DNA from: Nitrobacter sp039808345
GTDB lineage: Bacteria > Pseudomonadota > Alphaproteobacteria > Rhizobiales > Xanthobacteraceae
Assembly: GCF_047824785.1 (NCBI RefSeq)
Contig: NZ_CP181167.1
Coordinates: 1,798,001 to 1,862,000, forward strand
Length of the DNA stretch: 64,000 nucleotides
Direction: 5' to 3'
Shown: positions 43,878 to 54,400 of the stretch, one piece after another
Position numbering within the stretch: the first letter of the stretch is position 1
Layout of the letters: the number at the start of each line of letters is the position of its first letter
The notes under the pieces: model-generated
What the model was told of the DNA's origin: nothing
Database searches by the model: none
Seen by the model: only the letters and a program-made list of their open reading frames with translations
Program-made: the position numbers and the translations under genes

Positions 43878-45977
43878 ATGCGTCCCGCGCTGCTCAATCC
43901 GCTCTTCGTACCGGTGACCAGCCTGTCCGGCGTCGGACCGAAGCAGGACAAGCTGTTCCGGCATCTGCTCGCGCGTGATGAAACGCCGCGGCTGGTTGAT
44001 CTGCTGTTTCACCTGCCCGCAAGCGTCGTCGATCGCAGGGCGCGGCCCAAAATCCGCGACGCCGTCCCCGGCACGATCGTGACGCTGGAGGTGAGCGTTG
44101 ACCGTCATCGACCGCCGCCCCCGGGACGCTCCCGCGCGCCGCATCTCGTCCATGCCAGCGACGAGACCGGGGATGTCGTGCTGACCTACTTCCGCGCTCA
44201 GCCGGGCTATGTCGAAAAGCTGCTTCCCGCAGGCAGCAAGCGTTATGTATCCGGCACGGTGCAGATGTTCGACGGGGCGCTGCAGATCGTGCATCCCGAT
44301 CGGGTGGTCGATGAGGCGGGGCTGGCGGAGCTTTCCGGTATCGATCCCGTCTATCCCCTCACCCAGGGTCTGGCGCCGGGGGCCTTGCGCCGCGCGATCG
44401 CGCAGGCGTTGCAGAATTTGCCCGTGTTGCCGGAATGGACCGATCCGAAGATTTTACGCCGCTGTGGCTTTCCGCCGCTGGCGCAGGCGCTCCGCCGGGT
44501 CCACGTCCCCCTGGAATTGACTGATACGCTGCCGGAAGGCCCGTTCTGGTCACGCCTTGCCTTCGACGAACTGCTCGCCGGACAGCTTGCGCTGGCGCTG
44601 GTGCGCGCGCAGCTTCGCCGCCCGGCTGGAAATCGCCACGCAGGCGACGGACACTTGCGCAACAGGATCATCGACGCGCTCCCCTACGCCCTCACCGCAT
44701 CCCAACGGCAAGCCGTCGCGGCGATCATCGACGACCTGCGGCAACCGGTGAGGATGCTGCGGCTGCTTCAGGGCGATGTCGGCTCGGGCAAGACCGTGGT
44801 CGCGCTGCTGGCCGCCTGCGCGGTGGCCGAATCCGGCAAGCAGACGGCGTTGATGGCGCCGACCGAGGTTCTCGCCCGCCAGCATATCAAGACCATCGCG
44901 CCGCTGGCCGAACGGGCCGGCCTGCGCGTTGCGATCCTGACCGGCCGCGAGAAAGGCAGGGAACGGCGCGAGATCACCGCGCGCCTTGCCGAGGGCGACA
45001 TCGACCTGCTCGTCGGCACTCACGCGTTGATTCAGGATGAGGTCACGTTCAAATCACTGGCGCTCGCGGTGGTGGATGAGCAGCACCGTTTCGGCGTGCG
45101 CGAGCGCCTCGCACTGACGGCGAAGGGTGAAGCCGTCGATGTCCTGGTGCTGAGCGCGACGCCTATTCCGCGCACCCTGGTGCTGACCTATTTCGGCGAC
45201 ATGGATGTCTCCGAACTGCGCGATAAGCCTGCGGGCCGGCAGCCGATCGATACCCGCGCCGTTTCGGACGCCCGGTTGAGTGAGGTCATCGATGCGGTTG
45301 GCCGCGCCGTGAGGGCGGGGAGGCTGGCTTACTGGATCTGCCCGCTGGTCGAGGAGTCCGATGCCGTCGACCTGAGCGACGCCGAGCAACGCTATCAAAG
45401 CCTCAAGGCACGCTTCGGCGACAGGGTCGGCCTTGTTCACGGCAAGATGCGCGGCCCCGAAAAAGATCGCGTGATGGCGCAATTCGCGGCGGGCGAAATC
45501 AATCTGCTGGTCGCGACAACCGTCGTCGAGGTCGGCGTTGACGTGCCGGCGGCGACCATCATGGTGATCGAGAACGCTGAACGCTTCGGTCTCGCGCAAC
45601 TCCATCAGTTGCGAGGCCGGATCGGTCGCGGCTCGGAATCCTCCACCTGCTTGCTGCTTTACCGGGAGCCGCTGGGCGAGATGTCAGCCGCCCGGCTGCG
45701 GGTGATCCGGGAGACCACGGATGGATTCCGCATCGCCGAGGAAGACCTGAGGCTGCGCGGTGAAGGCGACGTCCTCGGCACCCGTCAAAGCGGCCTGCCC
45801 GGCTATCGCATCGCGCGCTCCAATGTCCACGCGCAACTCATCACGCTGGCCCGCGACGAAGCCCTGCGCATTCTCAAGCAGAATCCGAATCTCACGGGCC
45901 CGCACGGCGAAGCCTTGCGATGCCTGCTGTATCTGTTCGAGCGAGACGAAGCCCTGCCCCTGCTCGGCGCGGGTTAA
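43878..45977 (+). CDS. recG: ATP-dependent DNA helicase RecG
   Basis: Regresses stalled forks and processes recombination intermediates. 699 aa from the ATG at 43878: wedge domain with LFVPVTSLSGVGPKQ and VSGTVQMFDGALQIVHPDRV, then helicase motifs GDVGSGKTVVALLAA, VVDEQHRFGVRERL, LSATPIPRTLVLTYFGDMDVSEL and LRGRIGRGSESSTCLLLY. A frame from 43812 adds 22 residues before the family start. Divergent from sdhE-mfd. Confidence 0.96.
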   Translation: MRPALLNPLFVPVTSLSGVGPKQDKLFRHLLARDETPRLVDLLFHLPASVVDRRARPKIRDAVPGTIVTLEVSVDRHRPPPPGRSRAPHLVHASDETGDVVLTYFRAQPGYVEKLLPAGSKRYVSGTVQMFDGALQIVHPDRVVDEAGLAELSGIDPVYPLTQGLAPGALRRAIAQALQNLPVLPEWTDPKILRRCGFPPLAQALRRVHVPLELTDTLPEGPFWSRLAFDELLAGQLALALVRAQLRRPAGNRHAGDGHLRNRIIDALPYALTASQRQAVAAIIDDLRQPVRMLRLLQGDVGSGKTVVALLAACAVAESGKQTALMAPTEVLARQHIKTIAPLAERAGLRVAILTGREKGRERREITARLAEGDIDLLVGTHALIQDEVTFKSLALAVVDEQHRFGVRERLALTAKGEAVDVLVLSATPIPRTLVLTYFGDMDVSELRDKPAGRQPIDTRAVSDARLSEVIDAVGRAVRAGRLAYWICPLVEESDAVDLSDAEQRYQSLKARFGDRVGLVHGKMRGPEKDRVMAQFAAGEINLLVATTVVEVGVDVPAATIMVIENAERFGLAQLHQLRGRIGRGSESSTCLLLYREPLGEMSAARLRVIRETTDGFRIAEEDLRLRGEGDVLGTRQSGLPGYRIARSNVHAQLITLARDEALRILKQNPNLTGPHGEALRCLLYLFERDEALPLLGAG

Positions 45978-46012
45978 TAGCGAAGGTCCTCGGGCTTGAC
46001 CCGAGGATGGAT

Positions 46013-46038
46013 CACCGGTTCGCGTGAAAACGCTATAG
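46013..46038 (+). repeat. Partial 3' module of the palindromic repeat
   Basis: CACCGGTTCGCG followed by TGAAAACGCTATAG, in the 63-base gap between recG and the DUF502 gene. The 5' hairpin and most of the core are missing. Confidence 0.6.
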
Positions 46039-46040
46039 CG

Positions 46041-46814
46041 TCAGTCAACCTTCGCGGCTGTAGTGGACGCGAGGTTGGAGGCATTCGCGACCCGCGACGC
46101 CTCGGCCATTTCCGCGAGGGCCGCGAGTTTCTTCTGCGGATCCGAGTTCGGCTGAACGACGCCGGCCGACATGATCAGAGTTGCCGCCTCCTCCGTGCTC
46201 ATGTCGATCTCGACCACCCTGCTCTTGGGTACGTAGAAGAAGAAGCCCGTGGTCGGGTTGGGCGCGCAGGGCAGGAACACCGAAATATGCTCCTCCTGAG
46301 AGGGAAGCCGGGCCGCGACATTCGCGCTTGGCACCTGCGAGATGAGCACGATCGACCACATGCCGGGCGATGGGAATTCAACCAGACCGACCCTGCGGAG
46401 ACTCGATCCGGATCCGGAGAAAAGCGTTTCGAAGACCTGCTTGAGCCCGCGATAGATCGCCCGCACCACCGGCATGCGGCCGAGCACTTTCTCGCCGATT
46501 TCAACCAGCGTCCTGCCGATCAGGTTGGCCGTCAGGAAGCCGAGCATGGTCAGCGCGAACACCGCGACGATCAGGCCCGATCCGGGCAATATGAAAGGCA
46601 GGTACGTTTCCGGCCGATATGCCATCGGGACGAACGGCCGCACCAGGTTGTCGACCCAGTTCACGAACCACCAGGTCAGGTAAAGCGTTATCGCCACCGG
46701 GCCTGCGACAATCAGGCCGGTCAGAAAGTAATTCCGGAATCGCGCGATGAGCCCGCGAGGCATATCCGGGTGGTGGTCGTCTGGTGCGCTGCTCGAAGGG
46801 TCGTCACGCGTCAT
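46041..46814 (-). CDS. DUF502 family membrane protein
   Basis: 257 aa. Two hydrophobic segments (FLTGLIVAGPVAITLYLTWWFVNWV and GLIVAVFALTMLGFLTANLIG) are followed by a conserved cytoplasmic-type domain with VVRAIYRGLKQVFETLFSG, VGLVEFPSPGMWSIVLIS and FLPCAPNPTTGFFFYVP, which are family signatures. Function unknown. It is convergent with recG, as often in alphaproteobacteria. Confidence 0.9.
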   Translation of the reverse strand: MTRDDPSSSAPDDHHPDMPRGLIARFRNYFLTGLIVAGPVAITLYLTWWFVNWVDNLVRPFVPMAYRPETYLPFILPGSGLIVAVFALTMLGFLTANLIGRTLVEIGEKVLGRMPVVRAIYRGLKQVFETLFSGSGSSLRRVGLVEFPSPGMWSIVLISQVPSANVAARLPSQEEHISVFLPCAPNPTTGFFFYVPKSRVVEIDMSTEEAATLIMSAGVVQPNSDPQKKLAALAEMAEASRVANASNLASTTAAKVD

Positions 46815-46931
46815 CGTGGTTCCAGATCAAGACGTCCAAAAAGGCTTTCAGAAGGCTGATGCCTGCTTATATAGGCATTCTATCAAACTTTGCATGTTGT
46901 GCATGCGATGGACGCCTTTGCGGGCTCCGTC

Positions 46932-48758
46932 TTATTCAACAGTGACGGATTTTGCCAGATTGCGCGGCTGATCGACATCCGTGCCCATCACGACCGCGGT
47001 ATGATAAGCCAGCAACTGCACCGGCACCGCATAGACCAATGCTGCGAAAGTGGCCGCCATATCGGGCATGATGATCGTCTCCAGCGGCTCGACGGCGGCC
47101 TCCGCCGCTCCTTTTGCGTCGGTCATGAGAATGATGTTGCCGCCGCGCGCCGCGACCTCCTGCATGTTGGACACGGTCTTCTCGAAGACGCGGTCATAGG
47201 GGGCGATCACCACCACAGGCATGTTCTCGTCGATCAATGCGATCGGTCCATGCTTGAGCTCGCCCGCGGCGTAACCTTCCGCATGGATGTAGGAGATTTC
47301 CTTGAGCTTGAGCGCTCCCTCCAGGGCAAGCGGATAACTGGTGCCGCGTCCGAGATACAGGACGTCCCTGGATTTGGCGATCTCGCGCGCGAGCCTGTCG
47401 ATCTGCGGTTCGGTGGCCAGCGCTTCCGACATCAGTCGCGGAACTTCAATCAGACCGTGCACGAGCCGGGCTTCATCTTCATCGGATAATTCGCCGCGCA
47501 CCTTGCCTGCGGCGATCGCGAGGGTGGCGAGCACCATCAGCTGGCAGGTGAAAGCCTTGGTCGATGCGACGCCGATCTCCGGCCCCGCCAGCGTTTGCAG
47601 CATCGTCCCGCTTTCGCGGGCGATCGTCGACGTCGTGACGTTGACGATCGAGAGCGTGTGCAACCCATGCTGCTTGGCGTATCGCAGGGCCGCGAGCGTA
47701 TCGGCGGTCTCACCGGATTGCGAAATGAAGATGGCGAGATCGCCCTCCCCGAGCGGCGCTTCACGATAGCGAAACTCGGACGCAATATCGATTTCGACGA
47801 CCAGCCGGCCCAGCCGCTCCAGCCAGTATTTACCGATGTAGCCGGCATAATTGGCGGTTCCGCACGCGATGATCGAGACCCGCTTGATCTCGCGAAAATC
47901 GAACGGAAGATCCACCGGAAGCGATACGCGCTCGCTCGCCATGTCGACATAGCGGGCCAGCGTGTGTCCCACCACTTCGGGCTGTTCGTGGATCTCCTTC
48001 GCCATGAAGTGGCGATAGTTCGACTTGTCGACCAGAGAAGCCGAAGCGCTCTGCTTGACCACCTCGCGCTGAACGACGGCGTTATGGTGGTCGTAGACTG
48101 TCGCGCCGTCATGCGTCAAAACAGCCCAATCGCCATCTTCGAGGTAGCTGATCGTATTCGTCAGAGGCCCGAGCGCAATCGCATCAGATCCCAGATACAT
48201 TTCGCCGTCGCCATACCCGATCGCCAGCGGAGGTCCGTTCCGCGCGCAGATCAGAATGTCTTCGTCGGCTGCGAAAATAAAACCGAGCGCGAAGGCGCCG
48301 CGAAGCTGCGACAACGTGGCTCTGACCGCCTCGACCGGATTGATGCCGGCGGCAAGATAGCCATCCACCAGATGGAGCACGGCTTCCGTATCGGTTTCAG
48401 TTTCGAAAACCGCTCCGTTTTTCTGAAGCTTCTCGCGCAGTTCGCGAAAATTCTCGATGATGCCGTTGTGGACGACGGCCACGCGCTCGGTCGCATGGGG
48501 GTGCGCGTTGTTCTCTGTTGGTCTGCCGTGCGTCGCCCAGCGCGTGTGCCCGATCCCGACCTGCCCGATCAGCGGTTCGGCCTGGAGCCGCCCGGCGAGG
48601 TTTCGCAGCTTGCCCTCGGCGCGACGGCGCGCCAGACACGCGCCTTCCAGCGTGGCAATGCCGGCGGAATCGTAACCGCGGTATTCGAGACGCCTAAGCG
48701 AATCAACCAGTTGCTCCGCTACCGGACCGCGCCCCAGAATTCCTACAATACCGCACAT
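46932..48758 (-). CDS. glmS: Glutamine-fructose-6-phosphate aminotransferase (isomerizing)
   Basis: First step to UDP-GlcNAc. 608 aa starting MCGIVGILG with the N-terminal nucleophile C2 of the glutaminase domain. HTRWATHGRPTENNAHPH and HNGIIENFRELR are the glutaminase site; two SIS domains follow (IACGTANYAGYIGKYWLE, LGRGTSYPLALEGALKLKEISYIHAEGYAAGELKHGPIALID), ending PRNLAKSVTVE. The Met three residues further upstream is less likely. glmU is not adjacent. Confidence 0.97.
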   Translation of the reverse strand: MCGIVGILGRGPVAEQLVDSLRRLEYRGYDSAGIATLEGACLARRRAEGKLRNLAGRLQAEPLIGQVGIGHTRWATHGRPTENNAHPHATERVAVVHNGIIENFRELREKLQKNGAVFETETDTEAVLHLVDGYLAAGINPVEAVRATLSQLRGAFALGFIFAADEDILICARNGPPLAIGYGDGEMYLGSDAIALGPLTNTISYLEDGDWAVLTHDGATVYDHHNAVVQREVVKQSASASLVDKSNYRHFMAKEIHEQPEVVGHTLARYVDMASERVSLPVDLPFDFREIKRVSIIACGTANYAGYIGKYWLERLGRLVVEIDIASEFRYREAPLGEGDLAIFISQSGETADTLAALRYAKQHGLHTLSIVNVTTSTIARESGTMLQTLAGPEIGVASTKAFTCQLMVLATLAIAAGKVRGELSDEDEARLVHGLIEVPRLMSEALATEPQIDRLAREIAKSRDVLYLGRGTSYPLALEGALKLKEISYIHAEGYAAGELKHGPIALIDENMPVVVIAPYDRVFEKTVSNMQEVAARGGNIILMTDAKGAAEAAVEPLETIIMPDMAATFAALVYAVPVQLLAYHTAVVMGTDVDQPRNLAKSVTVE

Positions 48759-49133
48759 GCGGATCAATATCTCCCAAACTCAGAAGATCGCGAAAAGGCC
48801 GCGCCCTCTTAACGAAACCCGGACCATCCGGAAACAGTAATCATCGCCGATTGCGGCAGTGTTAAAACGGTCTGGACGCAATCCGCCAGCGTCCGGACAT
48901 CCCCGCCTCGCGAGGCCAGCCCGCAGGCGAACCTGCCACGGTAAGCACTCGATAACCTTGTTTGCATGCAAATCGGCGATCCGCGATGTCGAGGATGTCG
49001 GTCGGTCGGGTCATGTGCGAGGCTCAAAATCGTGTCGCAGTTTTTAGGGCCAGATCCAGACAATTTTAGCGATTTCCGCAACGGGAGCCCAATCCGTTTC
49101 TGGCACTCTGTATGACAGACCAGAGAGGCGTAC
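48759..49133. other. Gene-free stretch upstream of glmS
   Basis: No supported gene or strong hairpin; frames here lack starts and family resemblance. Should contain the glmS promoter and that of the small gene at 49134. Confidence 0.5.
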
Positions 49134-49328
49134 ATGAGTGAAGTTGAGTTTGAACGATTGCTAAGCGCAGTGAGTGACGTGCTCGCGCCGCGCATCGAAG
49201 AAGCCGTGCGAAACGCGCAGCCGCAGGCTGACCGGATGCGTTCCGGCGAACTGCCGCAAGCCGCGAACGACAATGAAGTCGCCTGGCCCTTCATTCCATT
49301 TCCCGAGGGCTGGAACGGCGCCTGCTGA
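49134..49328 (+). CDS. Small hypothetical protein, 64 aa
   Basis: AGAGAGG lies seven bases before the ATG. The N-terminal half is a likely amphipathic helix (FERLLSAVSDVLAPRIEEAVRNAQ). The C-terminal half is polar then Trp/Pro-rich (EVAWPFIPFPEGWNG). No family recognised. The ribosome site and coherent composition support it. Confidence 0.6.
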   Translation: MSEVEFERLLSAVSDVLAPRIEEAVRNAQPQADRMRSGELPQAANDNEVAWPFIPFPEGWNGAC

Positions 49329-49405
49329 ACCACTGCGAAATTGATTGATGGATCTGTAAAACGTGAATTCCATCAGATAGTTATCATAACATATTGATTG
49401 TATTA

Positions 49406-49479
49406 TGGAGGCCACGACCAGAATTGAACTGGTGTACACGGTTTTGCAGACCGTTGCGTAACCACTCCGCCACGTGGCC
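49406..49479 (-). tRNA. tRNA-Cys (GCA)
   Basis: 74 nt including encoded CCA. Acceptor GGCCACG/CGTGGCC with discriminator T; anticodon loop CTGCAAA gives GCA; T-loop GTTCAATTC. Confidence 0.96.
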
Positions 49480-49532
49480 CCTTCATCCCGGACTTATTAT
49501 AGAGTGACAGTCACTTAAGCAACCTTGCTCAT

Positions 49533-49626
49533 ATTCCCAGGCGCGAATTTCTGAAACTGCGATCCGCGGCATTTCTGAAACTGCCGTCCAGGTGGCGTTC
49601 CACCGGCCTCGACCTGGCCTGGGAAT
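49533..49626. repeat. 94-bp segment bounded by 10-bp inverted repeats
   Basis: ATTCCCAGGC and GCCTGGGAAT are exact inverted ends. Inside are two 14-base direct repeats ATTTCTGAAACTGC at 49547-49560 and 49571-49584. It resembles a transposon end of IS21 type or a small non-autonomous element. It lies between tRNA-Cys and the secreted hypothetical gene. Confidence 0.5.
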
Positions 49627-49668
49627 GCAGACGTCCGCTGATAAGCATGCCGGCGGTGCACGGCAATC

Positions 49669-50508
49669 TCACTTCCGGGAACAAGATTCTTTCTTGTCCT
49701 GTGCCGAAAACTCCAATGATGAGATCGATGCTCTGGCGCCGCAGTAGCGACGCTCGCAACTCTCATTGGCAAATCGAAACCGGATGCGATCTGATATCTC
49801 GATATCGATCTGGCAAACCTCTGCCGGCTGGCTTTTGTCGACATAGCGCCAGCCTCGCGCTGTTTCGGCTGCCGTGCCTTTCGCGGAGCACAAATGTTTC
49901 GTGCGCGGATTGACGACATCGACCGAGAACGACGCCGACCCGGATGATCCAACGCTGAGGCTGAATTCGGCTCCCTCGCCTTCCTGCGCAAAGCAATGAC
50001 GCCCGACCCCCATCGCAGAGCGCATATCGCCGGTCTCTCCCGTCGCCGGGCGTGTCGTATCCTTGGGCGCGACGGCGGCATTCTCACCGTCGCACTTCCG
50101 GTAAAGACTGATGCCGGGGCGCTGCTTGCTGACGTTGACCATGGCGAGTTTGTCATTCCCCCCCAATGGGAGGATCTGCCACAGTTGGGTTTGCGACCAT
50201 CGCTCGCCTTCACCATCACACGTCATCGCGACATGAACAGCGCCACTGTCGAATACGGGCTTTGGCTGGGTTACGGATTTGAACCGGCACTCGCTCTCAT
50301 GATAGCGAACGAGTCCCGTCTCGATCTTGATGTGCGTATCGGTGTGCCGATCGGAATTCCAGTCCGAGGCTTTGCAAGCCTGATCTTCATTTTCGATGGC
50401 CTGCCACACGCCTATGAAGCGTTCCGGCACACCCGCCGCCAAGCACTGGGCCGGCACAAAGACAGCAATCCCGGTGATGAGCGAACTGGTCAGTGCGCGA
50501 ATATTCAA
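49669..50508 (-). CDS. Secreted hypothetical protein rich in cysteine
   Basis: 279 aa with a signal peptide (SSLITGIAVFVPAQCLA). Two similar halves: VPERFIGVWQAIENEDQACKASDWN and, later, GVGRHCFAQEGEGAEFSLSVG; each half contains several Cys. The end is Cys/Lys-rich (CERRYCGARASISSLEF). Possibly a periplasmic protein with disulfides. No family recognised. Confidence 0.75.
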   Translation of the reverse strand: MNIRALTSSLITGIAVFVPAQCLAAGVPERFIGVWQAIENEDQACKASDWNSDRHTDTHIKIETGLVRYHESECRFKSVTQPKPVFDSGAVHVAMTCDGEGERWSQTQLWQILPLGGNDKLAMVNVSKQRPGISLYRKCDGENAAVAPKDTTRPATGETGDMRSAMGVGRHCFAQEGEGAEFSLSVGSSGSASFSVDVVNPRTKHLCSAKGTAAETARGWRYVDKSQPAEVCQIDIEISDRIRFRFANESCERRYCGARASISSLEFSAQDKKESCSRK

Positions 50509-50625
50509 CCTGGCCTCCGCCTGCTCGATTTGAGCGAACTTGATACATCAGACTGATCCAGCCGCCACTTCAAAAGTGGCCGGATCCTTCAGCCGTTCGC
50601 GAAATGAGGTCACACCCGAGGACGT

Positions 50626-50647
50626 GGTTCGCTCGAAAACGCTATAG
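50626..50647 (+). repeat. Partial 3' module of the palindromic repeat
   Basis: GGTTCGCTCGAAAACGCTATAG, abutting the 3' end of the DTW-domain gene at 50650. Only the terminal part of the module is present. Confidence 0.6.
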
Positions 50648-50649
50648 TT

Positions 50650-51363
50650 TCATCGGCGTCGGCGGCGTCTTGGCCGGGGTGCAAGTTCGGGCATTCCCGC
50701 CTGCGCCTCCTGATATTTTGTCAGCATCCGATCGAAGCTCGCGAGCAATGTGGTCTCGATGTCCGGCCGATCTTCGAGTCCGGCGAGCATGATCGCCGCC
50801 GCCTCGATCGTGGCGAGGCCGTCGCGTCGCGGCTCCTTGCGCAGCTTGCCGTAACGGGAGGCCCGCGCGGGCGCCAGGACGACGCGCTGGCATTTCAGCA
50901 TCCATGGATTGCGCCACCACAGTGCCTTGGCCTGGCTCCATGTGCCATCGAGCAGCACGACGCCCTCGATATCCGCGAGAGCCGCGCGTTGGTCGGTCTT
51001 CATCTGGCCGTTGCGATCGATTGCGACGATGGCGCGGTCGGCATTGAAGCGGTCGGCCCTGACCGAGCCGAGGTAAAGCACCGCCCAGCGCGAGGGGTCA
51101 TGCACCGGCCGTCCCAATGCTTTCGAAAGGCTGGGCCAGGACAGACCGATCTTCAGGACGGCGTCCTCGAAATGCAGCGCGGTCAGCCGGGCAGTTCCGA
51201 GCGCCTTATCCTGCTCCTGGGGATGCTGCAGAACAAGCAGCGCGGTCCGGCTTTTGATCTGCTCGATGCTGCCGCAAACGCAGAACACTTCCGCCTTGTG
51301 ACAGCGCCCGCATTGCGGAAGCGCTTCACGTTCTGCGGCGGAGTTTTCGGAGTTGCTGGACAT
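50650..51363 (-). CDS. DTW-domain tRNA-uridine aminocarboxypropyltransferase (TapT-like)
   Basis: 237 aa. Cys-rich start CGRCHKAEVFCVC, then LQHPQEQDKALGTARLT and VLLDGTWSQAKALWWRNP, whose DGTW (139-142) is the DTW motif. Relatives transfer the aminocarboxypropyl group of S-adenosylmethionine to U47 of tRNAs (acp3U). The Arg-rich tail (PRPRRRRRR) may help bind tRNA. It is 48 bases downstream of the RND operon on the same strand. Confidence 0.88.
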   Translation of the reverse strand: MSSNSENSAAEREALPQCGRCHKAEVFCVCGSIEQIKSRTALLVLQHPQEQDKALGTARLTALHFEDAVLKIGLSWPSLSKALGRPVHDPSRWAVLYLGSVRADRFNADRAIVAIDRNGQMKTDQRAALADIEGVVLLDGTWSQAKALWWRNPWMLKCQRVVLAPARASRYGKLRKEPRRDGLATIEAAAIMLAGLEDRPDIETTLLASFDRMLTKYQEAQAGMPELAPRPRRRRRR

Positions 51364-51411
51364 CGCCCGCTATACGCCGCGTCGATCCGGCCCGCAACCG
51401 ATCGCTTCCGG

Positions 51412-54400
51412 CTATTCGGCTGGTGCGGCGGCGGGCACGGCCTCGCCTCGCCGCCGCACCCGGTCGATCAGGAGATAGATGACCGGGGTCGTATAGAGGG
51501 TCAGGATTTGTGAAACGAGAAGCCCGCCGATGATGGTGATGCCGAGCGGCCGCCGCAGTTCCGTTCCCGGACCGGTCGCGAGCACCAGCGGGATCGCGGC
51601 GAAAAGCGCGGCCATTGTCGTCATGATGATCGGCCGAAAGCGCACGCGACACGCCTCGAAGATGGCGTCCGCGGATGACAATCCGCGTTGGCGTTCGGCT
51701 TCCAGCGCGAAATCGACGATCATGATTCCGTTCTTCTTGACGATGCCGATGAGAAGAATGATTCCGACGAACGCAATGACCGACAGCGGCGTGCCGGTGA
51801 TCTGCAAGGCCAGGAGCGCTCCGAGACCCGCCGATGGCAGGGTGGAAATAATCGTGAGCGGATGGGCGAGACTCTCATAGAGAACCCCGAGCACAATATA
51901 CACCGCGACAAACGCGCCGAGAATCAGCAGCGGCTGCCGCCCCGATGTTTTGCGGAAATCGGCCGCGCTTCCCTCGAAGCCTCCACGAATGCCCTCGGGC
52001 ATGTGCAGCTCATCGACTGCGCGTTGAATGTTGGCGGTAGCATCCTGAAGTTCCACGCCCGGCAACGTGTTGAAGGACACCGTCACCGATGGAAACGATT
52101 GTGAATGATAAACGGCGAGCGGCGACAGCTGCCGCTGGTAGCGGGCGACGGCGGACAACGGAATCTGCACGCCGTTGGCTCCCGCGACGAAGATGCGCTC
52201 AAGATGGGATGGGTCTTCCTGAAACCGCGGATCGATTTCCAGAATGACCTGATACTGATTCCGCTGGGTGTAAACGATCGAGATCTGCCGCTGCGAGAAC
52301 GCGTTGTTGAGCGCGTTGTCGATATCCTGAACCCTGACCCCGAGGCTGGACGCCTTCTGCCTGTCGATCGACAGGGTCAGTTGCAAACCTCCTGTCTCGC
52401 GGTCGCTCGACACGTCGGTGATTCCCTCGACCGCCTGCATGCGCTTGGCGACAAGAGGCGCCCACTTCTGCAACAGGTCGAGGTCGGTGCTGGTGAGCGT
52501 GTACTGATAGTTTGAATCGCTCTGGCGGCCTCCGCCGCGGATGTCCTGTGCGGCGAACATGAATAGCCTGATGCCCGGCACGTCACCAAGATTTCGTCGA
52601 AGCCGATCGATCGCCTGCTGGGTCGTCAATTTCCCTCGTTCGGCGGGCGGCTTCAGGCTGATATACATGAATCCCCGGTTTGAGCCTCCGCGCGTGCCGC
52701 CGCCGCCGATCGATGATCCGATTCCCTGTACGGCGGGGTCAGCCATCACGATATCCATGACGCGCTGTTGAAGCTCGAGCATGGACTGAAAGGAAACGTC
52801 GGGTGACGCGCGTGTCGCGCCGATGATGAAGCCGCTATCGTCGATCGGGAAATAACCCTTCGGCGTCTTGATATACAGCGTCACCGTCAAGGCGATCGTT
52901 GCGAAGAATACCAGCAACATCAGGACGGGAAAGCCGAGTACGACGCGCAGCGTGCGCGTATAGAACGCTACGATTCGCGACAGCAGACCCTCAACCAGCC
53001 GGTCGAACCGGGTCGCATCCGTGGATGTCGCGCTTTTGATGTAGTGGGCGCAGATCATCGGCGTGACCGTCAACGACACGACCGTCGACACGATGATCGC
53101 AAACGTGAGCGTGAGCGAGAACTCCCGCAGCAGCCGGCCGACAATGCCGTCCATGAAGATCAGCGGCGTGAAGGCGGCGATCAGCGACAGGCTGATCGAG
53201 AGCACGGTAAAACCGATCTGCCTTGCTCCTTCGAGCGCCGCCCGGTACGGCGGCAGGCCCTGTTCCAGATTGCGGTACATGTTCTCGATCATGACGATGG
53301 CGTCGTCGACAACGAAACCGACCGAAATGGCCAGCGCCATCAGGGACAGGTTGTCGATCGAGAAGCCTGCCAGCCACATCCCGGCGCATGTACCGGCCAG
53401 CGCCAGCGGAACCGATACGCCTGCCGCGACCGTCGGCGTCAACCGCCGAAGGAACGCAAAGACAACGACCATCACCAGGAACGCTGTCGCCAGCAGCGTC
53501 CATTCCATGTCCTCGACGCTGGCGCGGATGGTGCCGGTGCGATCGACGATGATGGAGACTTCGATACCGGCCGGGATCCATTTCTTGAGTTCGGGCAGCA
53601 GCGCCCTCACCCGGTCGACGGTGTCGATGACATTGGCGTCGCCCTGCTTGGTGACCTGGATCAGCACCGCGGGCTGCTTGTTGAACCAGGCGATCGAGCG
53701 GCTGTTTCGCGTGGCGTCCTTGATCTCGGCCACGTCTGAGAGCCGGACGAAATTTCCTCCCGAGATCTTTATAACGATGTCCCTGAATTCCGCCGCGCTA
53801 CGCATCTGCCGGTTGGTCGATAGCGTCTCGCTCTGGCGGTCGCCATTGAAGATTCCGACAGGGCCGAGCGGATTGGCATTCACGATCGCGGTCCGGACAT
53901 CGTCGGTCGAGATGCCCGCGTTCGAGAGCGCGACCGGATTGAGCGCGATCCGCACAGCCGGTTGGTCAGCGCCACTGACGGAAACCTCGCCCACTCCCGG
54001 AACCTGCGAAACGCGCTGAACGAGAACCGTATCAGCGACGTCATAGATGGCGCTGGTCGGCATGGTTTTTGATGTCAGCGCCAGAATAAAGACCGGAGAC
54101 GCAGCGGGATTGACCTTGCGGAATTTCGGCAAGGTCGGCAGATCCGTCGGCAGATTGGCGAGCGACGCGTTGATCGCCGCTTGCACATCGCGCGCCGCGT
54201 GATCGATATCGCGCCCGATGGCGAACTGCAAATTGATGCTGGTGGCGCCCAGGGTGCTCGAGGATGTGATCTGTTCGACGCCGGCGATCTCGCCGAGGCG
54301 CCGCTCCAGCGGCGCGGCGACGGTAGCCGCCATCACCGAGGGCGACGCGCCCGGCCGGCTCGCCGACACCCTGATCATCGGGAAGTCGACATTGGGAACC

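Noticed and set aside
46840..46931. Hairpin TGCCTGCTTATATAGGCA as glmS terminator or riboswitch
   Set aside because: The stem is short, has no T-run on the glmS strand, and glmS ribozymes are not expected in this group.
47595..48812. 405-codon frame antisense to glmS
   Set aside because: High-GC shadow of a strongly conserved enzyme on the other strand.
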